Source: Candidula unifasciata (Eukaryota > Mollusca > Gastropoda > Stylommatophora > Geomitridae). From it: a stretch of DNA of 64,000 bases. The stretch is taken from assembly GCA_905116865.2 (NCBI GenBank), contig CAJHNH020000815.1, positions 160,001 through 224,000 of the forward strand, read 5' to 3'. This document shows, piece after piece, positions 11,031 to 21,267 of this stretch. The position numbers were made by a program, and so were the translations under genes. Within the stretch, counting starts at the first letter, position 1; the number at the start of each line of letters is the position of its first letter. The notes beneath the pieces are model-generated. The model did not search any database and was not told the origin of the DNA. It saw only the letters and a list, made by a program, of their open reading frames with translations.

Positions 11031-11565
11031 CAGCTAGATAAAAATTAAAATTACAAATCCAATGGTACCTCATTTAAGCCTGTAAGTCGATTCTAAGCGG
11101 AGATATTAACATTTTAGTGGCGGACACCACACAGAAAAATTGTAGTGAAAATCCAGAAAACATGGCTTCCGGCTGCGACCCAGTGAGATGAAATGACTCA
11201 ATGTTTGATTTTACGGCCATAACTTTTTTGTTTCTAAACGAATCCCTTAGCAACCAAATATTGCTGGAAGCAGGACAGTTAGACCTAACTGTCTATGCTT
11301 GTTTTAAAAACATATAATACATTATGCACCTAATTAACATATGAAAATGGCCGCCAGCTCACTATTTTCAAGCAAAACATTACACCTGTAAGGTTATCCG
11401 CCAGCGAGCCTGGCGACATGCATATCATATTGTGCGTCCCGACAAGGTGAACACAAAGATCATATAAATGTGCCAATGTCAGTTGACGTGACCTAATTAA
11501 CATATGAAAATGGCCATCAATTGACTTTCTTTCAGCAAAAACCGTATACATTTATAGTTGTCTGC
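11031..11565. other. non-coding interval with a duplicated 23-base motif
   Basis: The sequence around CTAATTAACATATGAAAATGG is present at 11330 and again near 11496, about 165 bases apart, suggesting a small diverged tandem duplication. No gene is seen. Confidence 0.5.
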
Positions 11566-12066
11566 CAATGAGTTTTGTACTGGAACCAATAGGGGCATAA
11601 AAATATACAAAGACCATAAAAACACATGCAGAAGGAAGCTAGAAAGTGAAGTTAAAAAGATAGAAAAGACACTAAGAGCAAATCCCTCGTGTGGGTTCCG
11701 GGGCCCTATTGTGGGGAAAACAAGAATAAACCCACTGCCTCCCCAAAAGCATGTCGTAATAGTCGACTAACCGGGGAGCTTCCTTTGAAGTCGGAGTGCA
11801 TCTGCCTGAGAGGCAAGGAACCAGCAGTCTGCATTCAATTGAATCAGATCTGTAAAACTGATGCATACGCAACACTCAGGTTCTGGAGCAGGACTGCAGT
11901 CCACAAGTGGACGAACAACCAGAACTTTACGCCATAGTGTACAGCTGGTGAACAAGAAGAAGAAGAAGAAGACTAAGAGCAAATGTAACAGCAATGACTA
12001 TAATGACAGCGTGAGTTGATTGAGGACTAATGCCCCATTAGGGCATAGAAGGCAGAAGAAAAAAGA
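11566..12066 (+). pseudogene. LINE 3' end relic (group P), split by family A
   Basis: The left part translates with KNTCRRKLESEVKKIEKT, like the C-terminal end of the relic at 3035-3615. It stops at 11683 and continues after 11984 with codons ending in a GRRKK-type terminus near 12060. The 288-bp insertion between the parts is a family A element flanked by a 13-bp target duplication. Confidence 0.8.
11684..11971 (+). mobile_element. family A retroposon with target-site duplication and (AAG)n tail
   Basis: This copy defines the family. ACTAAGAGCAAAT occurs at 11671-11683 and again at 11972-11984, bracketing a 288-bp unit that starts CCCTCGTGTGGGTTCC and ends GGTGAAC(AAG)n. A 13-bp duplication plus a simple 3' tail is the signature of LINE-machinery retroposition. 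No tRNA-like boxes are obvious, so the promoter origin is unknown. Other copies are at 1599, 5171, 20040, 40085 (poor), 53433 (-) and 61975. Confidence 0.92.
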
Positions 12067-12685
12067 CACAGTTTGGCAATATGTTTTTGACAAAATTAAC
12101 ATAGAAAGCGTATGAATGTGAATGTCTTTACTACACGAAGCACCTAAAAGTATCAACTAGTAATGATGCCACAGTGAGAAATGAATGATAACGTGCATAC
12201 ATGAGGGATAACAATAAATAGCACTAATGTTCTTTCATTTGAAAAAAGGGAGATTGAGATAGATACATATAAAATGTAGACAGACAGACAGAGACAACAT
12301 GGATGATTGATATACCGTGGGATTGTTGATGTGATTATACATTCACCACAGCTTCACACATGCTGCTGCTATATCTATAAAGTCACTATGGAAACATCCA
12401 TCTGGCAGGTGGAATAGTACAACAAGGATCATTGTTATACAGTGTTGTTTTCATATACATATCACTGCTTCTCTCTTGTTGTGTAGGAGTACATAAGACA
12501 ACAGCCTAGGCATACACTAATAACAGAGACAGCACGGATGATTGATATACAGTGGGATTTCATGTGATTATACATTCGCCACAGCTTCTCCGGAAAACAA
12601 CTGCTATTGTGTAATTAAAAAAAAAAAAATTATTGTAGTATCCTTGTTTGCTCAGCATCCAAGAGCAAAACATTTACACTGGTAT
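12067..12685. other. non-coding interval with a ~60-bp direct repeat
   Basis: The sequence beginning GGATGATTGATATAC (12300) and running through TTATACATTC to CACAGCTTC recurs at about 12536. Otherwise AT-rich, with an A-run at 12617-12629. No gene recognised. Confidence 0.5.
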
Positions 12686-12688
12686 GCA

Positions 12689-13583
12689 TCATGACCAGTC
12701 GACACACAGAGGACTGTATTTAGTGAATAGAAAATCACACAGAGACAGCTTAAAATTATATGGGATCTGAGCAAATTGAATGCATGAGACAGCAGAGCCA
12801 GGAAATACCACAGGAGAGGACATACAGTGGGGATAGCAACAAGTCGAAAGACAGAGACAGGTAAAAAATGAAAAGAGGTAGTGACCCAAGGTTTCGTATT
12901 TTACTCTGCACAGATTGCTTGACTGTATCTTCCTCTTGATCTTTTCATTCAGTCTTTTCAAGGAAAACTGTGATCGTTGCTTTTCTCTTACCTGTAATTT
13001 TAGTTTTCGTATTTCCTGTTGTAAACGTTTCTTTTCACATTGCATATTCATAACTGTCCTTTGCTTTATGACACAGTTTTCACAATCTCTTTTAAGCTTC
13101 TTTCCCGATGGCAATCTGCATGATGGTGAAAAATGAGGTACATTTTCTAATGAAGACAACGGTGTGAGTGCTGATCTCTGTTGGGTATCTGGTTCTAATA
13201 ATGGCTGCATTCCTGGCATACATGATTTAGAGTGCTGTATTGGTAAAGTATGTCCAGGTTGTGGATCAGGCATGACAGGGAGGCTCATGAATGTGATAGG
13301 AAATGGTTCAAGGAAGAGTCTAATAAGTGACTGCAATTCTTTTGTTAAACATTTTTTTAATGCAAAATCAATCTTTTATATTTATGCAAACTAGTTGTAA
13401 GACTTCCCTCATTCACTTGCTGGGTTCTGCTGACTGAACCAGACTTTGGACTTCACTTAAAACATTAGATATAGAATAACCATCCACTAGCAGCCGTCGA
13501 GCAATGTAGCCTTTCTGCATAGGGTCTCCAGCTTCAAAAACTGAGAGATGATCTCTGAGATGCTTAGCTGTCCTTCTTGCCAT
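12689..13583 (-). CDS. unassigned protein-coding candidate with coiled coil
   Basis: I do not recognise this product. Two minus-strand open blocks lie close together. The upstream block (13583 to 13413, 56 codons) starts MARRTAKHLRDHL directly after a TTTACAG acceptor-like sequence. The second is open from 13372 to 12689 and also follows an AG. It contains a Pro-rich part, then KRDCENCVIKQRTVMNMQ, followed by a strongly charged heptad-like stretch (about residues 65-115 of the block) that should form a coiled coil. The last ~80 residues look non-coding in composition. It could be the 3' part of a multi-exon gene or a decayed DNA-transposon gene; the adjacent upstream sequence (13795-13935) is a dispersed repeat, which favours the latter. 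Splicing between the blocks is not resolved. Confidence 0.35.
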
Positions 13584-15889
13584 GACTGTAAATATACAAT
13601 ATACCTATTATAAAAAAATACATAAGGAATGTCATATTGGAATTAGGTGCTTTTACTTGTAATAAACACAATTATACTCTGTTTTAGATTAGGTTTTATA
13701 TGCTTTGTCCCCCCCCCCCCCCCCCCCCCCTCCAAAAAAAAAAGAAATGTTGAATTTAGTGCCAGAATTTGTGAAATTCGTGAACAAGATATGGGTAGGT
13801 AAAAATATCTCCAACATAAAATTCTGTAAACTCTAAATAATGACAAACACATGAAAAAATGGTACAATGTTTGTGGATGTTTAAAAAGTAACTCACATAA
13901 CATTGTCAATTCACTAAGCATCCTAAGTTAATAACCAAAGAATCATCTTACCAATGATGGCCTAAATTAATTATTGGGATTTGGGGGTGATCAGTGTCGC
14001 GCGCCCACGTGGGTAAATACACTGATATAGTGAGGGTGTGGGTTTGAACCTTAACAATGCCCACCCACTTGAGAAACTGGACTAATATCTAAGCTATGTT
14101 GATCCTAGACAGTCCTGGATAGCCAAGAAAACAGCGAGTGGCTCGTTTCATGAAATGAAAGTTGCTGTACTTGTATCCACAGGAGTAGGAGAAGGGATAG
14201 ATAGAGATCAAGATAAACCCACTGAGAAAATATCAAGGTACTCAGTTAACCCCTTCGACTTATCTCCTCTCCTGGCATTACTTAAAAGCCCCCATCAAGT
14301 GATTTAAATATTTGTTAGCTGAAGTAAACTAATATGCACAAAGACACTTGAACCTAAGTACACAATTTACTTAACTATTTTGTAACAACATCAAACATGA
14401 TTTATTTGAATAAATCGAAATTAAAATGAACTTGTTTAGGCTAGTAGAGTTGAGGTGATGTTGATAATGAAATCATAAAGGTATTGGAAAGTAACAACCT
14501 TTGGACAGTTGTCAGCTTGAGACCCTGCCTATTTTTTTCCAGTTTGTCGTTCTCACTGCTTTCAAGCAGGTCGTTACACTCAGACTGTCGGCAAAGAATG
14601 GATGCCTACTAGTCCCTGCCCAATGTGGGAACTGTGATAAAGAAACAAGCGCATATCTGTAGTATCTGCTCTAGGTGTACACTAAGCATGTATATTATAA
14701 TAACATCAAGCATGTTTATTTAAATAAAACATTTCATCTCTCCCTCATGTTCACATTCACTCCTGTCCAATTTGGAAGGGCTTATGTCTCACATTCCAGC
14801 CGTTACATCTTCTGCCTTCCTCTACACAAGTCCTGTAATGATAGTCAAGTCTTCTACGTCAGCTGCCATCTCTCGTACAGACTCAAAATGACAATCAGTC
14901 AGACAGAACAAGTTCTGAAATCAAGGCTCGCAACAATGGACGCGCCTAGAATACTAACAATATTTCTGGGGCGAATCAAATAAGAAATCTCATGGATTTA
15001 CTCTTCGGGATCAATCTCCGCATTAGCCTCCCGAGAGTTAAACACATTTCAGTGTGTTAGCTGTATGTAATACAGATAAACATTAACCACACGTGACAAG
15101 ATTGCCAAAGTTTATCTTCACGCTTGTGATTTCAAAACATGATAGTTCATTAAATTTCAATGGTAACATCAACATTTTAAGTTTTACAACATTGAAACGC
15201 GTGTGCACGAGAAACATTCATGACACTATAAGTTAGGATATAAAGCAATGTGACAGTGCTCTAAGAGAATGGAGAATTGTCCGCTAAGGAGTACTACAAA
15301 GTGATGAAGACCACACTTGAGCAAAAAGACAGTTAGATTTCTATCACAAAATATAGATTTGAACCTAATTTTTCTTACCTGGAGAATGATACCACAATGC
15401 CAAAAGTTCTGTCTCAAGCTTAGGTTAAGCCCAACAGATGGCATGTGCTGGACAGAGTCTCATTTACCAGACCTAGAGTTCACCCCTTTATAACTTTTAT
15501 CAAGCTCCTCCTACATTACTCCTAAAATCATTCTCATTCAAGGATGTCACAGCTCCTCCCCTGTGGGTGTATATTCACTGTCAGTCAGTGACTGTACAAC
15601 AATTGTTTGAATTCCCACGCTAGGATCTCCTGGTCAATTCATCTGACCAGAGCAAATAGGACAAGTCACACCTCCAGCCTACTTCACCTGTCATCACAAT
15701 AAAATCAGACTTTATCAATTCTTCTCTGAACACTTACGGCTCACTATGTATAGTGACCGTCCGACTTGCCCTCGAGCTAGGTAACCTCAGGGGGAGATAA
15801 TGGCAATTAGCCCTTGTTATCTGCTCCTGAAGGTCTGGCTAGAAGATAATTGGTATTCCAGGCGTTCCTGGGTGCCTTGAACACGCGAC
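13584..15889. other. intergenic interval with C-run and SINE-like segment
   Basis: A C-run of about 24 lies at 13709-13732. The sequence at 13990-14060 has a box B-like GGGTTTGAACCTT and may be a SINE head. The segment 13795-13935 is homologous to 18405-18550. From 14200 to 15800 no coding region, RNA gene or recognisable element is supported. Confidence 0.45.
13795..13935. repeat. dispersed repeat shared with 18405-18550
   Basis: Both contain AAAAATATCTC, CTCTAAATAATGACA and TACAATG..TGTGGAT in the same order and orientation, with similar spacing. They are separated by ~4.6 kb that includes the R2/NeSL-like LINE. Whether these are two copies of one transposon or a segmental duplication cannot be decided here. 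Confidence 0.6.
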
Positions 15890-17716
15890 CATGATTTGGG
15901 AGGCTATCCAGACAAGCATGAGAGAACACAATTGCACGTAATATGGTTGGACTTAGCCAACGCCTACGGAACAGTCCCCCATAGGCTACTGTGGCGAGCC
16001 CTTCGCATGTTTCACGTACCGACACAGATCAATCAAATGATCGAGCAATATTTCTTTAAGTTCGCTTTGCGCTTCTCTACCTCGACGTTTACCACGAGGT
16101 GGACTGAGTTGCAGATTGGGATAGCTATGGGGTGTACGATCTCACCTATACTGTTTGTCATGGCAATGCAGATCATGTTAGACGGGGCGGGCGGCTACGG
16201 ACAGGGCCTTCAAATTGGGGATCACTGGATGCCGCCATTACGTGCCTTTATGGATGGCACGACTATTATAACGGGCAGCGAGGAATCTGCCCGCACGATC
16301 CTGGAAAGATTGGACGCGGTGGTCCAATCAAGCGGAATGCAGTTCGATCGAGCGATGCAGGCTGATCGGGAAATTCAAGGTATGGTGTCTCCAATTATTG
16401 TTGATTCCAAAGCTCCTATGGCCACTGTTAGTCTACGAGGTGACGATGACTGCAGTGGAAACCATGGAGAAGAAAATCAACACAGCCTTGAGAAAGTGGA
16501 TTGGTGCACCGCCTTGTCTGACCGACGTGGCTCTGTATTGTAAGCAGGCTAAGCTGGTACTCCCGTTCAAATCGATAACCGAAGAGTTTAAAGTCGGCAA
16601 GGTAAGGCTCGCCATGCTCCTGCGCGAGTCTTCAGACCCAAATGTCATCGCTGTCCAGCCCGCTCTAAAGACTGGCCAGAAGTGGAGGGTCCTCGATGCG
16701 ATAGAATCTGCCCAGAATGCACTAAAATTGAAAGATATAATGGGATACACTCAAACCGACCGTCGAGGCCTAGGGCACGGGAAAGTCAATTGGTGGTCAA
16801 AGGCCTCAGCCAAAGTGCGCCGAGACATGGTAATACAAACGGTGAGGGACAACGAAAACGAGGTTCGTGTCCAGAAAGCAGCCCAGCAGCCGCAGCAGGG
16901 CAATTGGGTCAGCCTGGAGAGCGCATTGCCAAGAGTACTCACATAGGGTGAGATCTGGCGGATGACCCCGCTGCGACTGAGCTTTATCGTTCGTTCGGCG
17001 TACGATGTATTACCGTTAAATGGTCTGCGACCAATGATCCGACTTGCCCGTTGTGTAAATCGAAGCAAACTCTTGAGCACGTCCTGTCCGCGTGCAGGAA
17101 AGCCCTAGGTCAAGGCCGATATACCTGGCGACACAACAAGGTGCTAAAAGAGTTAGCAGCCGTTGTCGACCAGGCTAGAATGAGGGCTAACGCCAGAGCC
17201 AGTTCTAGTATCATCCCCATTCGTTTCCTCAAGGCTGGGCAGGTTCCAAAAGGTAAGGTCAACCAAAACGCATTCGCTCCATATGTGCTAGACTATGGTA
17301 GGGACTGGTTACTGGCGGTTGATCTGCCGGGCCATGAACGGTACCCCGAGTTAATTCGGAAGACCGGTCTGCGACCGGACATAGTCCTCCACTCTGCGCA
17401 AAAACGGCAGCTCATCCTGATTGAGTTGACCGTCCCGTATGAGTCGCGTATGGAGGAGAATCACACGTATACGCTCGAGAAATACAGTGATTTAGCAGCC
17501 GGTTTGAGAAGAAACGAGGTGTACACGGTACTGGTCTTTGCCGTCGAAGTGGGAGCGAGAGGCCTCGTTTCCACTTCGCTCTACAATGTGGTTAAAGAAC
17601 TAGGATTGCGCGGTAATAAACGGAAACGAACACTCAAAAAACTGGGAGAGGTAGCCGAAAGGGCCTCTAGCTGGCTTTGGACGCAACGCAACAACGTAGG
17701 GGACGGGCCTTGGTGA
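15890..17716 (+). pseudogene. R2/NeSL-like LINE relic: reverse transcriptase plus restriction-like endonuclease
   Basis: A 5'-truncated non-LTR retrotransposon ORF. In order: IWLDLANAYGTVPHRLLW (RT motif with first catalytic Asp); GIAMGCTISPILFVMAMQ (template-grip region); AFMDGTTII, where the second Asp of the catalytic F-x-D-D box is Gly (codon 16256-16258). After a frameshift comes IPKLLWPLLVYEVTMTAVE and RKWIGAPPCLTDVALY (thumb). A TAG at 16944 and another shift precede a CPLC..H....C zinc knuckle near 17046-17096. The last 221 codons end in a restriction-like endonuclease domain (RPDIVL then LILIELTVPYE). The C-terminal zinc knuckle plus PD-(D/E)xK-type endonuclease places it with early-branching LINEs (R2, NeSL, Hero and relatives); the exact clade is unresolved. 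The 3' UTR extends to about 17890, judged by similarity to the copy at 27475. Confidence 0.9.
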
Positions 17717-17890
17717 GCTGGTCCGGGTGTCTAGTGGAAAAGGGTTTCTCACCCCTTGAAAGTCCATCGTGTCCGAATTGTCTGCCAGTGATCCTCTGCC
17801 ACCTGCTAATAAAAGTCCAACATGTGTCCGGTAAACCAATCGTAAGCTTGTCGCATGGTCGTCCAGGCACGCTGACTGCTTTATTTAGGC

Positions 17891-18404
17891 TGCCGCGGCG
17901 ATTTCTTATCTCACAGTACCTTCTGCGAAACCACCAAGTCGTCTTGTCTCTGGCCGAAAGAAAAACACCATCCGGTAATCTCGTGCAGCAGGGAACCAGC
18001 CCTGAGCTTCATGAACTCAGGTGGGCCCACCTCCGAATGCGTCTAGGAATCGTGGGCCGAAACGCGTGTCGACGAGGATAATTTCTACTGACGACTGGTA
18101 GATCCCTGCTGTACTTGCTCCCTGTGAGTGTATTCCTATCTGACACCAACAGATGGTGTGCAAATCTGCAGACAGTAAGTCTAAGCTTGGTCAGTCTTAT
18201 CTCTGTACGTTAACACTTAACGTCTGGGGAAAAGTTTTAGTGTTGGAAATTCACCAACAGTCCAGAAGTATTAAATGTTTGTTCAGGTCGCCTACTTAGA
18301 TTAAGGATGTACCCAAAACCATTTATTTCTGTATACTTCGAAACACAAAGGAATAAAAGTAGGTTAATGAAAGACATTCTGAATTCACCGAGCGTATTGT
18401 CACA
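17891..18404. other. non-coding interval, no gene seen
   Basis: Follows the LINE 3' UTR. An open frame runs through 17900-18080 without recognisable features; the rest is AT-rich with stops. Confidence 0.4.
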
Positions 18405-18945
18405 ATCAGGCAAAAATATCTCTAACAGAGAATACGAAGGGCTCTAAATAATGACAGATGCATGAACAAATGCTACAATGGTTGTGGATTTTAAAAAAAA
18501 TGATTAAAATAACGTTAGGTAATTTAATAATTACTTTAAGTTAATTATAAAGCGGCAAAAACGGTCTCCTAGTGCAAACATATTGGATTTGAAGCAACAA
18601 CAGTGATGCCACTAAACAATTTTTTTTAAACATGAGCTGTATTGCCAATCTTTGTGAGATTTCCTACACTTATAAAAAAATTAACGCAGAATTTAAAAAT
18701 ACACCACACATTGCGGTAATCAGGCTAATTAAGAAGATATTTACGAAATTACTTACCGTTATTGGATTTGAAGCGAAAACAGTGATGCCACTAAACAATT
18801 TTTTTAAACATGTGCTGTATTGCCAATCTTTTTGAAATTTCACACACTTATATAAAAATTAACGCAGAATTCAAATTTACAACACACATTGCGGTAATCT
18901 GGCTAAATAAAAAGATATTTACGAAATTACTTACCGTTATTCACT
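18405..18945. repeat. dispersed repeat followed by a ~183-bp tandem duplication
   Basis: 18405-18550 matches 13795-13935. Two units at about 18577-18760 and 18761-18945 then share ATTGGATTTGAAGC, AGTGATGCCACTAAAC, TGTATTGCCAATCTTT, CACATTGCGGTAATC and ATTTACGAAATTACTTACCG. On the minus strand each unit contains CGGTAAGTAA, a strong donor-like sequence, but no adjoining exon is evident. Confidence 0.7.
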
Positions 18946-19330
18946 GCGTGCTGCCAAAAAAAAAATCGATTTATTTTATACGCGTCAAAACCATCTCAGG
19001 TCAAAGCTTGGCATCTCTCCAATAACTTCTAATAACTTTTCCGATTTTATCTTTCACGTAAAGAGCACAGAAAAATAATTTCTCAATAACAGACAATTGG
19101 TTTTCAAATTTTCGGGTCGCAATCGCGTCTATAGTAACCGACGAAAATGTATAGCAAAATAAACGAAACAAAACGATCCATTGCTATACCTAATTATCTC
19201 CCTTACAGTCCCGATTTTACACTCACAGACTACATTAATTTAAATGAATGAAACAAAATCTTCGCCGACATCACCTGGAGAACGCCAAGACCATTACAGG
19301 TGCCATACACCGATGGTTCTCCACTGAACA

Positions 19331-19436
19331 ATTTTCAGATGCAGTACGCAGATATGACAAGAGAGCAAACACCAGAAGTTGTCTACGAGACAGATTTCAG
19401 ATGCAGTACGCAGATATGACAAGAGAGCAAACAAGA
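19331..19436. repeat. two ~40-base direct repeats
   Basis: TTTCAGATGCAGTACGCAGA and the following ATGACAAGAGAGCAAAC are present at 19331 and 19396, 65 bases apart. The sequence between 18946 and 19330 shows nothing recognisable. Confidence 0.75.
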
Positions 19437-19454
19437 TCATTTATCCAATTTTAT

Positions 19455-19815
19455 AAGAAATGGCCGCTGGAATTAAATCGGCCATGTACTCAGAATGCAT
19501 AAGACCAACAGTCTGCTTACAAATGCGTTAAATCTGTAAAACAGATATGCAGGAAAACTCAAATTCTAGAACAAGACTAAAGACTAAATTGCAGAAGTGG
19601 ACGATAAACAGATCTTTTCGCAGGAGTCTATGACCTTGAATGCGAATGAAGAAGAAGAAAAAGAAAACGAAGAAGAAGAAGAAGAAGAAGAAGAAGAAAA
19701 AGAAGAAGAAGAAGAAGAAGAAGAGAAAGAAGAAGAAGAAGAAGAAGAAGAAGAAGAAGAAGAAGAAGAAGAAGAAGAAGAAGAAGAAGAAGAAGAAGAA
19801 GAAGAAGAAGAAGAA
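19455..19815 (+). mobile_element. family A fragment with expanded (GAA)n tail
   Basis: 19500-19625 carries the second half of family A (CCAACAGTCTGC, AATCTGTAAAACAGAT, AATTCTAGAACAAGAC, GAAGTGGACG). It runs almost directly into about 170 bp of (GAA)n at 19646-19815. The element is on the plus strand and the array reads GAA on the plus strand, as expected if the array is the element's tail. Confidence 0.75.
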
Positions 19816-20039
19816 TGAGGAAAAAAAAAGAAGACGACGAACGAGACTGCACTCGGAGCATTCGTTCAATAATTTACACGATCTTCCCATTGCTCTGTGT
19901 TTATTAAACTGTTTCGACTTGGCTGCCCGCATCAGATACTAACAGGACATCCTCTTCAGATGGCCAGACCGCTTCATTTGTTGCCTTTTGTGTCCTTATA
20001 TAGGCTCAGGAACCCTGTGTTTGGTGGTTGGGGGGGTGG

Positions 20040-20255
20040 GGGGGGGGGAATTAGACCCACTGCCGCCTAACAAGCATGTCGGTAAAGTCGACTAAATATG
20101 GATGTTTCCTTTGAAGTCGGAGTTCATCTGCCTGAGAGACAAGCAACCAAGGTCTGCATAGATGATGTACGCCAGATTTCTAAAACTGATATACACGCAA
20201 AACTCAAATGCTGGAACGAAACTTCGCCATAATTTACTGCTGGTAAAGGCTAAGT
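20040..20255 (+). mobile_element. family A copy truncated at a G-run
   Basis: Starts within the element (AATTAGACCCACTGCC) immediately after a G-run at 20030-20048. It contains AAGCATGTCGGTAAAGTCGA, TTTGAAGTCGGAG, CATCTGCCTGAGAG and ends near TTTACTGCTGGTAAAGG. It lies about 90 bp upstream of the sulfotransferase start codon, so it may contribute to the promoter or 5' UTR. Confidence 0.82.
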
Positions 20256-20342
20256 TGGGAAGAAGCATTGGAGTGAATCTGCATGCCTGATTTCAGTTAT
20301 TATCCTCTTAGAATTTTGCAGAAGACCAGCGAGGCAGCCAAC

Positions 20343-20541
20343 ATGGCCAGCGAGGCTGCATTCGAGCCTAAGGAAGGTAGCATGGAAGTCGTCTACGTTG
20401 AAGACCCAGGCGGCGCCAAGATGAAACTGCAGCTCATCGACGGACAGTACTACCCCACATTTCCCACTGAGGTCATCAGGAATTTGCACTCTCTCAAAAT
20501 CCGCGAGGATGATGTGGTTCTAGCCGGCTATCTTAAAACAG
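20343..20541 (+). CDS. sulfotransferase exon 1
   Basis: Encodes residues 1-66 plus the first base of Gly 67. It runs from [13 protein letters not shown] to VVLAGYLKT, the first half of the PAPS-binding loop. Donor is ACAG|GTAAAT. The loop is split by the phase-1 intron between Thr 66 and Gly 67. An upstream in-frame extension to 20283 is possible but less likely. Confidence 0.9.
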
Positions 20542-21188
20542 GTAAATTGTCACTAACACCGTTGTGTATCTTCTTCTTCTTCTTCTTCTTCTTCTTCTTC
20601 TTCTTCTTCTTCTTCTTCTTCTTCTTCTTCTTCTTCTTCTTCTTCTTCTTCTTCTTCTTCTTCTTCTTCTTCTTCTTCTTCTTCTTTTCTTCTTCTTCTT
20701 CTTCTTCTTCTTCTTCTTCTTCAGCATTCCGAGCTCTTGAGGTTCATTGCTGCAGATATCTCCAGCATCCATTCAACTCTCTGGTTGGCCTTCTCTTTCC
20801 AGTTGGTGACACCAAGTGTTTGCAGGTCTATCAGGTCATTATCTCTTCACCGTCAATTGTGATTTAAACAGATTATGAATTACGTTGTTGCTTCTCTCTC
20901 TCCATGCCCCGCTGTTTGTATTTTTGATGGGTCCAAAGATTCATCGTAAGACTGTGTTTTCGAAAACATGTACAACGTTGTGTATAATGTTTTAGAATAC
21001 TTCGTCAATGGAACTAGTCAAATTAACATTATTCTAACGTGCAGTAAATTTGATTTCTTTCTTCTTGTTATAGTCTACGTCACGTGTCGTTGGTAGTGAT
21101 GTATATCTATAGCATTCTATCTTGGAAACTTTCAGTCAGTTTTGATAAAGACGATCTTCCATGACATAATGTCAAACTGTGTAGCATC

Positions 21189-21267
<79 letters not shown>

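Noticed and set aside
20283..20343. Upstream start codon for the sulfotransferase
   Set aside because: The 20-residue extension has no counterpart in the family, and TTTTGCAG lies between it and the preferred ATG; the downstream ATG has better context and gives the usual length.
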